A DNA stretch of 64,000 nucleotides, from NCBI RefSeq assembly GCF_019186805.1, contig NZ_CP066783.1:2679501-2743500 (forward strand), read 5' to 3'. The translations under genes and the position numbers were made by a program. This document shows positions 7,904-17,905 of this stretch, in pieces. Position 1 is the stretch's first letter. Every line of letters starts with the position of its first letter. The notes beneath the pieces were generated by a model. The model saw nothing but the letters and a program-made list of their open reading frames with translations. It was not told where the DNA came from and did no database searches. Source of the stretch: Comamonas fluminis. Lineage in GTDB: Bacteria; Pseudomonadota; Gammaproteobacteria; Burkholderiales; Burkholderiaceae_C.

Positions 7904-9391
7904 TCACAGCAGCACAATGTCGTACTGCTCTTGCGCCATCACCGTTTCGGACTGCAGCGAGATGGGCTTGCCGATGAAGTCCGAGAGGCTGGCCAGGTGC
8001 TGGCTTTCCTCATCAAGGAACATCTCCACGACCTTGGGCGAGGCGACGACGCGGAATTCGCGGGGGTTGAACTGGCGGGCTTCACGCAGAATTTCGCGCA
8101 GCACTTCATAGCAGATGCTACGTGCCGTTTTGACGTTGCCCTTGCCAGAGCAAGCCGGGCATGGCTCGCACAGCATGTGTGCCAGCGATTCGCGGGTGCG
8201 CTTGCGCGTCATCTCTACCAGGCCTAGCTGCGAGAAGCCTCCAGCCATGGTTTTGACCCGGTCACGACCCAGCTGACGGCGGAATTCGGACAGCACCTCG
8301 CTTTGATGGTCGTCGCGCACCATGTCGATGAAGTCCACGATGATGATGCCGCCCAGATTGCGCAGGCGCAGCTGGCGCGCAATGGCGTGGGCAGCTTCCA
8401 GATTGGTCTTGAAGATGGTGTCGTCGAAATTTCGCGCACCGACATAGCCGCCGGTGTTGACGTCAATCGTTGTCAGTGCTTCGGTCTGATCGACGATCAG
8501 ATAACCGCCAGACTTCAGATCAACGCGGCGCCCCAGCGCACGGGCGATTTCTTCGTCGATGGAGTACAGATCAAAAATAGGCCGCTCGCCCTTGTACAGC
8601 TGCAACTTGGGCACTGCAGCTGGCATGTATTCCTGCCCAAAGGTTTTGAGCAGCGCGAACTGTTCCTTGGAGTCAATGCGAATGCTCTGTGTGTGCTCTC
8701 CCACCAGATCACGCAGCACTCGCTGCAGCAGGTTCAGATCCTGGTGCAGCACCGACATGGTGGGCAGCCTCTGCGCCGCATCCTTGATGCGTGCCCAGGT
8801 CTTGCGCAGATAGCGGATGTCTTCTGCCAGCTCGGCATCGCTAGAGTCCTCGCCATTGGTACGCAGAATAAAGCCGCCACCGCCGCCCTCCTCCTTGGTG
8901 CCCACCAGCTCCTGCAGGCGCGCGCGCAGTGCGTCGCGCTCGTTCTGGGGAATCTTCTGAGAAATGCCGATATGGTCATCCTGCGGCAAAAACACCAGCA
9001 GACGACCAGCAATGCTGATCTGCGTGGACAGGCGTGCACCCTTGGTGCCGATGGGGTCCTTGATGACTTGCACCAGCAAGGTCTGACCTTCAAAGACCTG
9101 CTTTTCAATCGGCACCTGGGGCTGGTCCTTGCGGGCAAACATGGGGGCTTCACCGCCCTCCTGGCGTTGCCAGACATCGGCCACATGCAAAAACGCAGCG
9201 CGCTCCAGTCCGATGTCGATGAATGCAGACTGCATGCCTGGCAGCACTCTGGACACCTTGCCCAGATAGATGTTACCGACCAGCCCACGCTCCAGAGGCC
9301 GCTCCATGTGCAATTCCTGCACCGCACCGCTCTCGATAATCGCGACCCGCGTTTCCTGCGGCGACCAGTTGATCAAAATATCTTGCTGCAT
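7904..9391 (-). CDS. rng: Ribonuclease G
   Basis: A 495-residue endoribonuclease of the RNase E/G family, acting in 16S rRNA 5' maturation and mRNA turnover. The N-terminal S1-like region shows GNIYLGKVSRVLPGMQSAFID. The DNase-like catalytic part has TIDVNTGGYVG and GGIIIVDFIDM with the metal-binding aspartates, and the zinc-link CEPCPACSG follows near the C-terminus. There is no long RNase E scaffold tail, so RNase G is the right call. The ATG at 9391 is preferred to the in-frame 9454 because it begins the conserved MQQDILINW. Last gene of the yebC-to-rng gene block. Confidence 0.95.
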   Translation of the reverse strand: MQQDILINWSPQETRVAIIESGAVQELHMERPLERGLVGNIYLGKVSRVLPGMQSAFIDIGLERAAFLHVADVWQRQEGGEAPMFARKDQPQVPIEKQVFEGQTLLVQVIKDPIGTKGARLSTQISIAGRLLVFLPQDDHIGISQKIPQNERDALRARLQELVGTKEEGGGGGFILRTNGEDSSDAELAEDIRYLRKTWARIKDAAQRLPTMSVLHQDLNLLQRVLRDLVGEHTQSIRIDSKEQFALLKTFGQEYMPAAVPKLQLYKGERPIFDLYSIDEEIARALGRRVDLKSGGYLIVDQTEALTTIDVNTGGYVGARNFDDTIFKTNLEAAHAIARQLRLRNLGGIIIVDFIDMVRDDHQSEVLSEFRRQLGRDRVKTMAGGFSQLGLVEMTRKRTRESLAHMLCEPCPACSGKGNVKTARSICYEVLREILREARQFNPREFRVVASPKVVEMFLDEESQHLASLSDFIGKPISLQSETVMAQEQYDIVLL

Positions 9392-9547
9392 TGACTGTCG
9401 TTCTTTCTTTATAGGTCTTGCAAATCGTCTGCACCCAGTGTGCGACGCGCGCATGGCAGGCGCAAGACAGCCTGCATGCAGAGCAACCCTGAAGGGTTGG
9501 AGTTCCGAACCTGCGCTGAGTTCAGAACAAATGGCCTTACCCCGGTT

Positions 9548-10162
9548 TTAAAGGGCCCAGCCCAGCTGGCGCAGCAACTGCGCCGTTTCATAAACCGGCA
9601 AGCCCATGATGGCCGAGTAGCTGCCGCGAATCTCGGAAATATGTGCGGCGGCCAGACCCTGAATGCCATAGGCACCCGCCTTTCCCATGGGCTCACCAGA
9701 CGCCACATATGCATCAATCTGCGCTTCGCTCATGGGCGCAAAGCGCACAGTGGAAACAGACAGCGCCTGCAGGCGCTGCGCACCACTTTGCAGAGCAATG
9801 GCAGTCAGCACCTCATGCTCGGCGCCCGAGAGCAGACGCAGAATGCGCCGCGCGTCGTCTGCATCTGCGGGCTTGCCCAGAATCTGCAGGCCTAGCGCCA
9901 CCGTAGTGTCAGAGCACAGAATCGGCGCCTGCACCAGGCCACGACGTGCATGACGCGCCACCGCAGCATCGAGCTTGCCTGCGGTTACGCGCTGCACATA
10001 GTCACGCGGGGCTTCACCTTCGCGCTCGGCCTCGATGGCTTCGGCATCCTCAGCAATATCGCCAGCAGCGTTGGCCAGCAATAGCTCGTGCGCTACGCCC
10101 AGTTGCTCCAGCAGTTGACGACGGCGAGGACTTTGGGATGCGAGGTAGATGAAGGGTGCCAT
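9548..10162 (-). CDS. maf: Maf-like nucleoside triphosphate pyrophosphatase
   Basis: A 204-residue Maf/Ham1-fold protein that hydrolyses non-canonical or UTP/dTTP-type nucleotides to monophosphates and is linked to septum control. The start [18 protein letters not shown] is the Maf signature. The metal-site aspartate is in ILCSDTTVALG, and YGIQGLAAAHISEIRGSY is the usual C-terminal motif. ATG 10162 is chosen over 10207 because the signature begins immediately after it. It lies between rlmH and rng, a common betaproteobacterial order. Whether the specificity is YhdE or YceF type cannot be read here. Confidence 0.92.
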   Translation of the reverse strand: MAPFIYLASQSPRRRQLLEQLGVAHELLLANAAGDIAEDAEAIEAEREGEAPRDYVQRVTAGKLDAAVARHARRGLVQAPILCSDTTVALGLQILGKPADADDARRILRLLSGAEHEVLTAIALQSGAQRLQALSVSTVRFAPMSEAQIDAYVASGEPMGKAGAYGIQGLAAAHISEIRGSYSAIMGLPVYETAQLLRQLGWAL

Positions 10163-10184
10163 GACTTTGAATAAAAAAGGCCGT

Positions 10185-10226
10185 GAGCGCTTGTACATCA
10201 AGCGCAAACGGCTATCAAAATCATAG
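10185..10226. repeat. Intergenic repeat copy (AGCGCTTG..CAAGCGC + GCTATCAAA)
   Basis: Short palindrome AGCGCTTG-tacat-CAAGCGC followed by GGCTATCAAAATCATAG, just upstream of maf. It belongs to the dispersed intergenic repeat family seen elsewhere in the window (19699, 20984, 23656, 47070, 53254). Confidence 0.6.
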
Positions 10227-10272
10227 TATCACGCGCTGCATGAAATTGCACGCCGCGCTGTCTGCAAGTGTT

Positions 10273-10740
10273 TCACTCGCGGTGATAAGGATGACCGGCG
10301 TTGACCGACCATGCACGGTAGAGCTGCTCAATCAGCAGCACACGCACCATGGCGTGCGGCAGCGTCAGGTCCGAAAGGCGAATGCGCTCGTGCGCAGCAG
10401 CCTTGAACTCGGGGTCCAACCCGTCTGGGCCGCCAATGACCAGCGCCACATCGTCGCCTTCCAGCTGCCAGCTTTTGAGTCGCTGGGCCAGATCCTTGGT
10501 TCGCAGATTCGTTCCGCGCTCATCCAGTACCACAATGCGCGTGCCGCGAGGAATGGCCGCCTCAATACGCTTGCGCTCGGCAGCGTACAGGGTCTCGACC
10601 GTCTTGGAGCCACGCGGCTCGGTCTTGACGGCCTTGAGCTCAACCTTCAGCTCAGGCGGAAAGCGCTTGGCGTAATCGTCGTAGGCCGTCTGCGCCCAGT
10701 CAGGCACATGCAGGCCCACGGCCACGATAGTCAGTCTCAT
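10273..10740 (-). CDS. rlmH: 23S rRNA pseudouridine-1915 N3-methyltransferase
   Basis: A 155-residue SPOUT methyltransferase that modifies pseudouridine 1915 in helix 69 of 23S rRNA using SAM. The knot region shows [19 protein letters not shown] and [10 protein letters not shown]. The C-terminal ALVIGG to [20 protein letters not shown] is the characteristic RlmH end, followed by HPYHRE. The length equals that of E. coli RlmH. It begins 19 bases after rsfS, matching the widespread rsfS-rlmH pairing. Confidence 0.96.
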   Translation of the reverse strand: MRLTIVAVGLHVPDWAQTAYDDYAKRFPPELKVELKAVKTEPRGSKTVETLYAAERKRIEAAIPRGTRIVVLDERGTNLRTKDLAQRLKSWQLEGDDVALVIGGPDGLDPEFKAAAHERIRLSDLTLPHAMVRVLLIEQLYRAWSVNAGHPYHRE

Positions 10741-10759
10741 GGCAGGATTTCAGCGGCGA

Positions 10760-11452
10760 TCAGGCCTTGGCGCGAGGAGCGCGCTTTGCTGCAGGCTTTG
10801 CCGTAGCAGGCTTGGCTGTGCGGGGCGTGCTGGGCTTGACCACCACTGTCTTGACGGTCTTAGCTGCCGCCGTGGTTTTCTTGGCGGCCGGCTTCTTGGC
10901 CGCAGGCTTTTTCACGGCAGCAGCCGTTGCAGACTTGGCGGCGGGCTTCTTGGCCGCTGCCTTCTTGGCCGCAGGCTTTTTCTCGACCACGGTGTTTTCA
11001 GCAGCAGCCTTTTCCACGGCTTGCTTGGCGGCCAGCTTCTTGGCAGCCAGTTCAGCGGGCTTGGGCTTGGCGGCACCGATCTTCAGGCGCACAGGTGTCT
11101 CGCCCCAGATTTCTTCCAGGCGGTAGTACTGCCGAATGGCGGGCTGCATGATGTGGCAGACGGCTGCGCCGCAGTCCACAATGATCCATTCGCCGTTTTG
11201 CTCGCCTTCCTGGCGAGGAACGGGGAAACCGGCTTCCTTGACGGCTTCGCGCACGCTGGAAGCCAGCGCCTTGGTCTGGCGATTGGAGGTACCGGAGGCC
11301 ACGATCACGCGCTCGAACAGCGGCGACAGGGCTTCGGTGTTGAACACCTGGATATCGTGGGCCTTGACGTCTTCGAGGCCATCAACAATGGCTCGCTGGA
11401 GTTTGGTGACGTCGCGCTTGGCTGCGGAATCCGATTTGGTGGAGGTGGTCAT
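10760..11452 (-). CDS. rsfS: Ribosomal silencing factor RsfS with long Ala/Lys-rich tail
   Basis: Residues about 15-125 form the RsfS domain, which binds ribosomal protein uL14 and blocks subunit joining in stationary phase. Motifs are KAHDIQVFNTEALSPLFE, IVASGTSNRQTKALA and GEWIIVDCGAAVCHIM. The family is normally about 105-130 residues. Here the protein is 230 residues because of a C-terminal tail made of repeated AAKKPAAKK units ending KRAPRAKA, resembling histone H1-like bacterial proteins. The tail is continuous in frame with no stop or shift. It probably adds nucleic-acid affinity (inference). Confidence 0.92.
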   Translation of the reverse strand: MTTSTKSDSAAKRDVTKLQRAIVDGLEDVKAHDIQVFNTEALSPLFERVIVASGTSNRQTKALASSVREAVKEAGFPVPRQEGEQNGEWIIVDCGAAVCHIMQPAIRQYYRLEEIWGETPVRLKIGAAKPKPAELAAKKLAAKQAVEKAAAENTVVEKKPAAKKAAAKKPAAKSATAAAVKKPAAKKPAAKKTTAAAKTVKTVVVKPSTPRTAKPATAKPAAKRAPRAKA

Positions 11453-11683
11453 CAGGCGATGGAATCAGTAAATGATGGGTTCAATATAGCGTGTGCCGCA
11501 CCACACCCGTATCAGGGTTGGATTGGCTAAAAGCGTCCAGAGCCACAAGGCCCGCGCTTGTCACGCATTGAAAAAGGTTGATGCGCCAATTGATGATTGC
11601 GCACCCAGCTATGGAAATTATAGTTTTCTAAAAATTTCCCTGCTGACAGGGCTTTATGCGCTGCCAGCGGGAAAACAGGCTGA

Positions 11684-12637
11684 TTACAGCCAGTCGCGGC
11701 GAATCAGGAATTTTTCCAGCAGTTCGCGCTCGGGCGTACCCGCTGCATCTTCGCGCTGATAGCTCCAGTTCGCATGGGGCGGCATGGACAGCAGGATGGA
11801 CTCGGTGCGGCCACCGGACTGCAGGCCAAAGTGCGTACCGCGGTCCCAGACCAGGTTGAATTCCACATAACGGCCACGGCGGTAGCGCTGGAAATCCACC
11901 TGCTGCTGCGAATACTGCGCATTCTGGCGGCGCTGCACGATAGGCAGATAGGCCTTGAGGAAGGCATCGCCCACGGATTGCAGCATGGCAAAGCTCTGCT
12001 GCTGACCCAGCTCACTGAAGTCATCAAAGAAGATGCCGCCAATGCCGCGCTGCTCATTGCGGTGCTTGAGGAAGAAATACTCGTCGCACCAGGTCTTGAA
12101 GCGTGGATAGAGCTGATCGCCAAACGGCGCCAGCGCATCGCTGCAAGTCTGGTGAAAGTGCACGGCATCCTCTTCAAAGCCGTAGACCGGCGTCAAATCC
12201 ATGCCGCCGCCAAACCAGCAGGTCTTGGGCTGGCCTTCGTGACCGGCCGAGATCATGCGCACATTCATGTGCACCGTCGGAACCATGGGATTGCGCGGGT
12301 GAAACACCAGCGACACGCCCATGGCCTCGAACGGCGCACCCGCCAGTTCAGGTCGGTGCTGCGTGGCCGAAGGCGGCAGTTGTGGCCCGCGCACATGCGA
12401 GAAGCCACAGCCTGCGCGCTCGAACACGCGCCCGCCTTCCATGATCTTGGTGATGCCATCGCCCTGCAGCTTTTCGCCCGGCTCTTTATGCCAGGCATCT
12501 GCCAGAAAGCGTGCGCCCTCCTCACCCTCGATCGCTTCCAGCGCCTCGGTGATACGGGTCTGCAGTCCCATCAGGTACTCGCGAGCCTCGGACGCGGGCA
12601 ACTGGTCCGCCACGGAAGATGAGGAAGTCTGGGTCAT
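11684..12637 (-). CDS. hemF: Oxygen-dependent coproporphyrinogen III oxidase
   Basis: A 317-residue cytosolic enzyme that decarboxylates coproporphyrinogen III to protoporphyrinogen IX using O2. Family stretches include [21 protein letters not shown], the active-site block [26 protein letters not shown] and the C-terminal [20 protein letters not shown]. Its start codon overlaps the purD stop. In many betaproteobacteria nadD follows hemF before rsfS; here 231 non-coding bases separate hemF from rsfS. Confidence 0.97.
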   Translation of the reverse strand: MTQTSSSSVADQLPASEAREYLMGLQTRITEALEAIEGEEGARFLADAWHKEPGEKLQGDGITKIMEGGRVFERAGCGFSHVRGPQLPPSATQHRPELAGAPFEAMGVSLVFHPRNPMVPTVHMNVRMISAGHEGQPKTCWFGGGMDLTPVYGFEEDAVHFHQTCSDALAPFGDQLYPRFKTWCDEYFFLKHRNEQRGIGGIFFDDFSELGQQQSFAMLQSVGDAFLKAYLPIVQRRQNAQYSQQQVDFQRYRRGRYVEFNLVWDRGTHFGLQSGGRTESILLSMPPHANWSYQREDAAGTPERELLEKFLIRRDWL

Positions 12638-13929
12638 CAGTCAGCCTTCTTCACAGCACGGAAGCCGATGTCACGGCGGTACTGAGCGCCATCGAAATGG
12701 ATGCCACGCGCCACGTCATACACCTTCTGCTGCGCCTGCTTGACGCTGTCAGCCAGCACGGTCACGCACAGCACACGGCCACCGCTGGTCACGGGCTGGC
12801 CTTCGGCATTGAGCTGCGTGCCAGCGTGGAACACCATGGCATCGTCAGCCGCCGCAGGCAGGCCGGTGATGACATCGCCCTTGCGGGGGTCTTCAGGGTA
12901 GCCAGCTGCGGCCATGACCACGCCCAAAGCCGTGCGACGGTCCCACTGCAGCTCCAACTGATCGAGCTTGCTTTCGCAGGCCGCCAGCATCACATCCACC
13001 AGATCGCTCTTGAGGCGCATCATGATGGGCTGGGTTTCAGGGTCGCCCATGCGGCAGTTGAATTCCAGCGTCTTGGGGTGACCGGCCTTGTCGATCATCA
13101 GGCCCGCATACAGAAAGCCGGTATAGGGGATGCCGTCTTTTTCCATGCCACGGATGGTGGGCAGAATGATTTCGCGCATGGCACGGTGGTGCACATCGGC
13201 CGTCACCACGGGGGCGGGCGAATATGCGCCCATGCCGCCAGTGTTGGGGCCTTCGTCGCCGTCTTTCAGGCGCTTGTGATCCTGGCTGGTGGCCAGCGCC
13301 AGCACGTTCTTGCCGTCACACAGCACGATGAAGCTGGCTTCTTCGCCGTCGAGGAATTCCTCAATCACCACGCGGGCACCGCCCTCGTTGTGGGTCACGC
13401 CGTATTTGTTGTCCACCAGCATGAAGTCCACCGCATCGTGGGCTTCCTGCAGCGACATGGCAACCACCACACCCTTGCCAGCAGCCAGGCCGTCGGCCTT
13501 GATGACGATGGGTGCACCCAGACGATCCACATAAGCGTGGGCCGCAACCGGGTCGGTAAAGGTTTCATATTGCGCGGTGGGAATGCCGTGGCGCGCCATG
13601 AAATCCTTGGAGAAGGCCTTGGACGACTCCAGCTGCGCAGCAGTCTTGGTCGGGCCAAAAATCTTCATGCCGTGGGCACGGAATTCATCCACCACGCCAG
13701 CGGCCAGTGGCGCCTCGGGGCCCACTACGGTCACGGCGATCTTCTCGGCCTGCGCCCATTCGCGCAGTGCCTTCACATCGGTGATGTTGATGTTTTCCAG
13801 CTTGCCGCCGGTCAGGGCAGTGCCGCCATTACCAGGGGCCACATAGACCTTGGTCGACTTGGGCGACTCGGCCAACTTCCACGCCAGGGCGTGTTCACGG
13901 CCACCGCCGCCAATCACAAGAATTTTCAT
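12637..13929 (-). CDS. purD: Phosphoribosylamine-glycine ligase
   Basis: A 430-residue ATP-grasp enzyme for the second step of de novo purine synthesis. The N-terminus [19 protein letters not shown] and the motif [18 protein letters not shown] are diagnostic of PurD; the ATP-grasp core contains [17 protein letters not shown]. The length is normal. Start and stop overlap yebC and hemF respectively, so the three genes are almost certainly one transcript. No PurD riboswitch or PurR site was recognised upstream because the gene starts inside yebC. Confidence 0.97.
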   Translation of the reverse strand: MKILVIGGGGREHALAWKLAESPKSTKVYVAPGNGGTALTGGKLENINITDVKALREWAQAEKIAVTVVGPEAPLAAGVVDEFRAHGMKIFGPTKTAAQLESSKAFSKDFMARHGIPTAQYETFTDPVAAHAYVDRLGAPIVIKADGLAAGKGVVVAMSLQEAHDAVDFMLVDNKYGVTHNEGGARVVIEEFLDGEEASFIVLCDGKNVLALATSQDHKRLKDGDEGPNTGGMGAYSPAPVVTADVHHRAMREIILPTIRGMEKDGIPYTGFLYAGLMIDKAGHPKTLEFNCRMGDPETQPIMMRLKSDLVDVMLAACESKLDQLELQWDRRTALGVVMAAAGYPEDPRKGDVITGLPAAADDAMVFHAGTQLNAEGQPVTSGGRVLCVTVLADSVKQAQQKVYDVARGIHFDGAQYRRDIGFRAVKKAD

Positions 13930-14645
13930 AGTTCTGCGTTGTGGTAGACGTCTTGCACGTCATCCAGATCTTCAATCATATCGAGCAGCTTTTGCATGCG
14001 CGCTGCATCATCGCCTTCAAGAGCGATTGTATTTTCAGGACGCATGGTCACTTCTGCCATGTCCGGAGTCAAACCTGCGGCCTGCAGCGCATCGCGCACG
14101 GCTTCAAAGTCGCCGGGCGCCGTCACTACCTCGATACCACCTTCATCGTCGGCGATCACGTCGTCAGCGCCAGCTTCCAGCGCCACTTCCATGACTTTGT
14201 CTTCATCCGTGCCGGGGGCAAACATAATCTGGCCCACGTGCTTGAACTGAAAGGCCACCGAGCCCTCGGTGCCCATATTGCCGCCATATTTGCTGAAAGC
14301 ATGGCGAACATCGGCAACCGTACGGACCCGATTGTCCGTCATTGTGTCCACAATAATTGCCGCACCGCCGATGCCGTAGCCTTCGTAGCGGATTTCTTCG
14401 TAGGTCACGCCATCGAGATTGCCCGTGGCCTTGTCGATATTTCGCTTGATATTGTCGGCGGGCATATTGGCCGCCTTGGCCTTATCCACGGCCAGACGCA
14501 GACGGGGATTGGCCGTCAGATCGCCGCCACCCTGGCGTGCCGCGACCATGATTTCGCGAATGATGCGGGTCCAGATACGGCCACGTTTTTCATCCTGGCG
14601 ACCCTTGCGGTGCTGGATGTTGGCCCATTTGCTGTGTCCTGCCAC
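13926..14645 (-). CDS. yebC: YebC/TACO1 family protein, YebC-I type
   Basis: A 239-residue YebC family protein. The N-terminus [18 protein letters not shown] and [24 protein letters not shown] are canonical. The acidic C-terminal domain ends [14 protein letters not shown]. The family was first annotated as transcriptional regulators; TACO1/YebC members are now tied to translation of difficult sequences. The start codon is GTG with AAAGGA upstream. It heads the minus-strand block (purD overlaps by 4 bases). A diverged second copy lies at 31912-32616. Confidence 0.94.
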   Translation of the reverse strand: MAGHSKWANIQHRKGRQDEKRGRIWTRIIREIMVAARQGGGDLTANPRLRLAVDKAKAANMPADNIKRNIDKATGNLDGVTYEEIRYEGYGIGGAAIIVDTMTDNRVRTVADVRHAFSKYGGNMGTEGSVAFQFKHVGQIMFAPGTDEDKVMEVALEAGADDVIADDEGGIEVVTAPGDFEAVRDALQAAGLTPDMAEVTMRPENTIALEGDDAARMQKLLDMIEDLDDVQDVYHNAEL

Positions 14646-14727
14646 AGGGATTCCTTTGATATTTGATTTAACCTAGCGGCCAAGATTTTACTTTTGACTG
14701 CAAGCCCCCCTCAGAGGAAACCCCGAA

Positions 14728-16266
14728 ATGGCTTCACCCCTTTTGATTGCCCAGCACTCTGCCACAGAATGCGCCCTGCTGCCCGGACTCGCCAATCGAC
14801 ATGGCCTGATCACAGGCGCAACAGGTACAGGCAAGACCGTTACCCTGCAAAAACTGGCGGAAAGCTTCTCGCAAATTGGCGTGCCTGTGTTCATGGCCGA
14901 CGTCAAAGGCGACCTCAGCGGCATCAGCCAGAGCGGCAAGATTGAAGGCAAGCTGGCCGCCTCGCTCAAGGACAGAGGCCTTGAACTGCCCTCCCCGCTG
15001 GCCTGCCCGGCCACGCTGTGGGATGTGTTTGGCGAGCAAGGCCACCCTGTGCGCGCCACCATCTCGGACATGGGCCCGCTGCTGCTGGGCCGCATGCTGG
15101 GCCTCAATGAAACCCAGATGGGCGTGCTCAATCTGGTGTTCAAGATTGCCGACGACAGCGGCATGCTGCTGCTGGACCTCAAGGATCTGCGCGCCATGCT
15201 GCAGTATGTGGGCGACAACGCCAAGCAATTCACCACGCAGTACGGCAACATCAGCTCGGCCAGCGTGGGCGCCATCCAGCGCGGTCTGATGACCATCGAA
15301 AGCCAGGGCGGCGACAAATTCTTTGGCGAGCCCATGCTGGACATCAATGATTTGATGCAGACCGATGCCAACGGCATGGGCGTGGTCAACATTCTGGCCG
15401 CCGACAAGCTGATGAACGCGCCGCGCCTTTACTCGACTTTTTTGCTCTGGCTTCTGTCCGAGCTGTTCGAGCAATTGCCGGAAATTGGCGACCCCGACAA
15501 GCCCAAGCTGGTCTTTTTCTTCGACGAAGCCCACCTGCTGTTCAACGACGCGCCCAAGGTGCTGGTCGAGCGCATCGAGCTGGTCGTGCGTCTGGTGCGC
15601 TCCAAGGGCGTGGGCGTGTATTTCGTCACCCAGAACCCGATCGATATTCCAGACTCCGTGCTGGGCCAGCTGGGCAACCGCGTGCAGCACGCACTACGCG
15701 CCTTCACCCCGCGTGACCAGAAGGCGGTTTCCTCGGCCGCATCCACCATGCGCCCCAACCCGGGCCTGGATATTGCCGCCGCCATTACCGAGCTGGCCGT
15801 GGGCGAGGCACTGATCAGCTTCCTCGACGAAAAAGGCCGCCCCAGCGTGACCGAGCGCGTCTTTGTCATCCCACCCGGCAGCCAGATCGGCCCCATCTCG
15901 CCCGAGCAGCGCAAGGCACTCATCAGCGGCTCTCTGGTCGCAGGCGTCTATGAGGCCATGGTGGACCGCGAATCGGCCTTCGAGATGCTGCGCGACCGCG
16001 CTGGCAGCGCCACCCCTGCCAAGCCCGGCGAAGCACCCGCCGCTGCCGGTGCGGCGGCAGGTTCTGCCCAGCAAGGCGGAGTGGCCGACTCCATGATGGA
16101 CGGCCTCAAGGAACTGCTGTTTGGCCGCACCGGCCCACGCGGCGGCCAGCATGATGGTCTGGTGCAGACCATGGCCAAATCCACCATGCGCACCGTGGGC
16201 AACAACCTGGGCAAGGAAATTCTGCGCGGCGTGCTCGGCGGCATTCTGGGCAACAAGAAGCGCTAA
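14728..16266 (+). CDS. HerA-like helicase domain protein (DUF853, YjgR-like)
   Basis: A 512-residue P-loop ATPase of the HerA/FtsK branch. Walker A is [14 protein letters not shown] (about residues 30-43), [10 protein letters not shown] follows, Walker B is [12 protein letters not shown] (about 257-268), and the arginine/sensor region is [28 protein letters not shown]. The C-terminal tail contains an alanine/glycine linker (about 431-449) and ends with [18 protein letters not shown]. These match DUF853 proteins such as E. coli YjgR, whose function is poorly known. GAGGA precedes the ATG; the gene is divergent from yebC with an 82-base shared control region. Confidence 0.9.
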   Translation: MASPLLIAQHSATECALLPGLANRHGLITGATGTGKTVTLQKLAESFSQIGVPVFMADVKGDLSGISQSGKIEGKLAASLKDRGLELPSPLACPATLWDVFGEQGHPVRATISDMGPLLLGRMLGLNETQMGVLNLVFKIADDSGMLLLDLKDLRAMLQYVGDNAKQFTTQYGNISSASVGAIQRGLMTIESQGGDKFFGEPMLDINDLMQTDANGMGVVNILAADKLMNAPRLYSTFLLWLLSELFEQLPEIGDPDKPKLVFFFDEAHLLFNDAPKVLVERIELVVRLVRSKGVGVYFVTQNPIDIPDSVLGQLGNRVQHALRAFTPRDQKAVSSAASTMRPNPGLDIAAAITELAVGEALISFLDEKGRPSVTERVFVIPPGSQIGPISPEQRKALISGSLVAGVYEAMVDRESAFEMLRDRAGSATPAKPGEAPAAAGAAAGSAQQGGVADSMMDGLKELLFGRTGPRGGQHDGLVQTMAKSTMRTVGNNLGKEILRGVLGGILGNKKR

Positions 16267-16286
16267 ATTCATAGCACTTCACGCTG

Positions 16287-16312
16287 AAAGGGCCTGCGCT
16301 GCAGGCCTTTTT
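16287..16312 (+). terminator. Rho-independent terminator after the HerA-like gene
   Basis: GGCCTGC-gct-GCAGGCC hairpin followed by TTTTT, 20 bases after the stop codon. It is a compact, convincing intrinsic terminator on the plus strand. Confidence 0.8.
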
Positions 16313-16449
16313 CAATGCAATTCGGGGAAATTACCGAGCAGCGCAGTCGCGCCGGTGACTTCCTGCAGCCACGGCATCAGGCCACCATCTGCGTCATGCC
16401 AAACACCACCTCTCCTTGCGGCACGGCTTCAGACGACGCTTTGCTCACC

Positions 16450-17310
16450 ATGAACCTGAGCTGCTTCAAGCTCGACTTTGCGGACCACATCGCCCATCTG
16501 GTGCTCAACCGCCCCGAAGCGCTGAACACGTTGGGGCCGCGTTTCTGGCAGGAGCTCAATCTGGTGCTGGACACCCTGCACCGCAGCGGCCAGGCGCGGG
16601 CGCTGGTCATTAGCAGCACGGGCAAGCATTTTTGCGCGGGCATGGCGCTGGAGACCTTTGCCGACCCCGGCTTTGCCCCCAATGACCGCACGCCAGAGGG
16701 GCGCGCAGCCATCACCGACATGCTGGCCGACCTGCAAGTGGCCTTCAACAAGCTCGAAGCCCTGCGCATGCCGGTGATCTGCGCCATTCAGGGCGGCTGC
16801 GTGGGCGGCGGGCTGGATTTGATCGCCGCCACCTGCATACGCTACGCCAGCGCTGATGCGTTCTTCTGCATTCAGGAAATCAATATTGGCATGACAGCCG
16901 ACCTGGGCAGCCTGCAGCGCCTGCCCAAACTCATGCCGCTGGGCTTGGTCAAAGAACTGGCCTACACGGGCAGACGCCTGAGCGCGCAGGAAGCCGCCAG
17001 CCACGGCCTGATCAACGCCGTGCATGACAGCCATGAAACCGCCGTCATGGCCGCGCTGGCCTGTGCCCGCGAGATTGCGGCCAAGCCGCCCATCGCCATC
17101 TGGGGCAGCAAGCAGGCTATCAACTACGCCCGCGACCACAGCGTGCAGGACTCCTTGCAGCAAATGGGCTGGCTGCAAAGCGGCATCTGGAGCAACCGCC
17201 ATGTGATGGAGGCCGTCAGCGCCATGCAGGCCAGGCGCGCTGGCGACTTTGCGCCGCTGGAGCCACTGCGCGAGTTCGTTCCCGCCCCGGAATCAGACCA
17301 GCCCCGCTGA
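16450..17310 (+). CDS. Crotonase family, dienoyl-CoA isomerase-like
   Basis: A 286-residue enoyl-CoA hydratase/isomerase superfamily member. The oxyanion-hole segment STGKHFCAGMALETF and IQGGCVGGGLDLIAA are normal for crotonases. The block FCIQEINIGMTADLGSLQRLP closely follows the eukaryotic and bacterial delta3,5-delta2,4-dienoyl-CoA isomerase pattern, including the acidic pair used for the double-bond shift. It would act in beta-oxidation of polyunsaturated acyl-CoAs. ATG 16396 is an alternative start 18 codons upstream; 16450 is preferred because the domain starts there. No good Shine-Dalgarno distinguishes them. Confidence 0.85.
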   Translation: MNLSCFKLDFADHIAHLVLNRPEALNTLGPRFWQELNLVLDTLHRSGQARALVISSTGKHFCAGMALETFADPGFAPNDRTPEGRAAITDMLADLQVAFNKLEALRMPVICAIQGGCVGGGLDLIAATCIRYASADAFFCIQEINIGMTADLGSLQRLPKLMPLGLVKELAYTGRRLSAQEAASHGLINAVHDSHETAVMAALACAREIAAKPPIAIWGSKQAINYARDHSVQDSLQQMGWLQSGIWSNRHVMEAVSAMQARRAGDFAPLEPLREFVPAPESDQPR

Positions 17311-17423
17311 TTTCATCGCGGCCAGAGCGCTGCCGCATCCTTTGCTACTTGCCTGCAAACAGGCTGCCAAGATGGAGACCCCCTTCGTTGCAAGTGCGAC
17401 TGGCAAACCACAGTGGCAACGAA

Positions 17424-17453
17424 AAAGCCCCGACCGTTTCCGGTCGGGGCTTT
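17424..17453. terminator. Bidirectional terminator between crotonase and csbD-like genes
   Basis: AAAGCCCCGACCG-ttt-CGGTCGGGGCTTT hairpin with A/T flanks on both sides. It lies between two convergent genes and can stop transcription from either direction. Confidence 0.85.
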
Positions 17454-17470
17454 GCTAAACCGGGCGCAGC

Positions 17471-17653
17471 TTACTTCTTGCCAGCGTCTGCGATGGCTTC
17501 CTTCAGATCGCCAACCTTCTTTTGCGCAGTGCCTTCAACCTGCTTTGCAATGCCCTTGGCTTCCTGCTCCGGGCTGTCGATCAGCTCGCCAAACTTTTCC
17601 TGCACCTTACCGGCTGCGTCCTTGAGAGTGCCCTTGACTTGATCCGTATTCAT
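17471..17653 (-). CDS. CsbD family stress protein
   Basis: A 60-residue hydrophilic protein with the CsbD pattern MNTDQVKGTLKDAAGKVQEKFGELI, then repeats of amphipathic K/A/E-rich helix. CsbD proteins are general stress proteins of unknown mechanism, often controlled by alternative sigma factors. AGGAG sits 6 bases before the ATG. The gene stands alone between two convergent/divergent neighbours and has its own terminator. Confidence 0.9.
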   Translation of the reverse strand: MNTDQVKGTLKDAAGKVQEKFGELIDSPEQEAKGIAKQVEGTAQKKVGDLKEAIADAGKK

Positions 17654-17905
17654 ATTGAACTCCTAGCGTGCTGAACCGCGAAATGCGGCGGTGCAACAAC
17701 GATAAGCCCGGGCCTCAGGCCAGCTCGTCAGTGTCGATAGCAGTTCATTGTGGTTCGCGCTCTTACACATTAGCAATTGCTAACCCGAAGATACAAAAAA
17801 TCAAAAGCAGGCGGGAACATGAGCTGCGGCCCTGCACGCCCCATCTGACCCGCTTGCCGGGGCGCCGTTATCATGGTTTCAGTCTCTACCCCAGCCTGTA
17901 CTGCC

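Noticed and set aside
12619..13947. 442-codon plus-strand frame opposite purD
   Set aside because: Composition is that of a reverse-complement shadow (His/Gln/Arg-rich); purD on the other strand is unmistakable.
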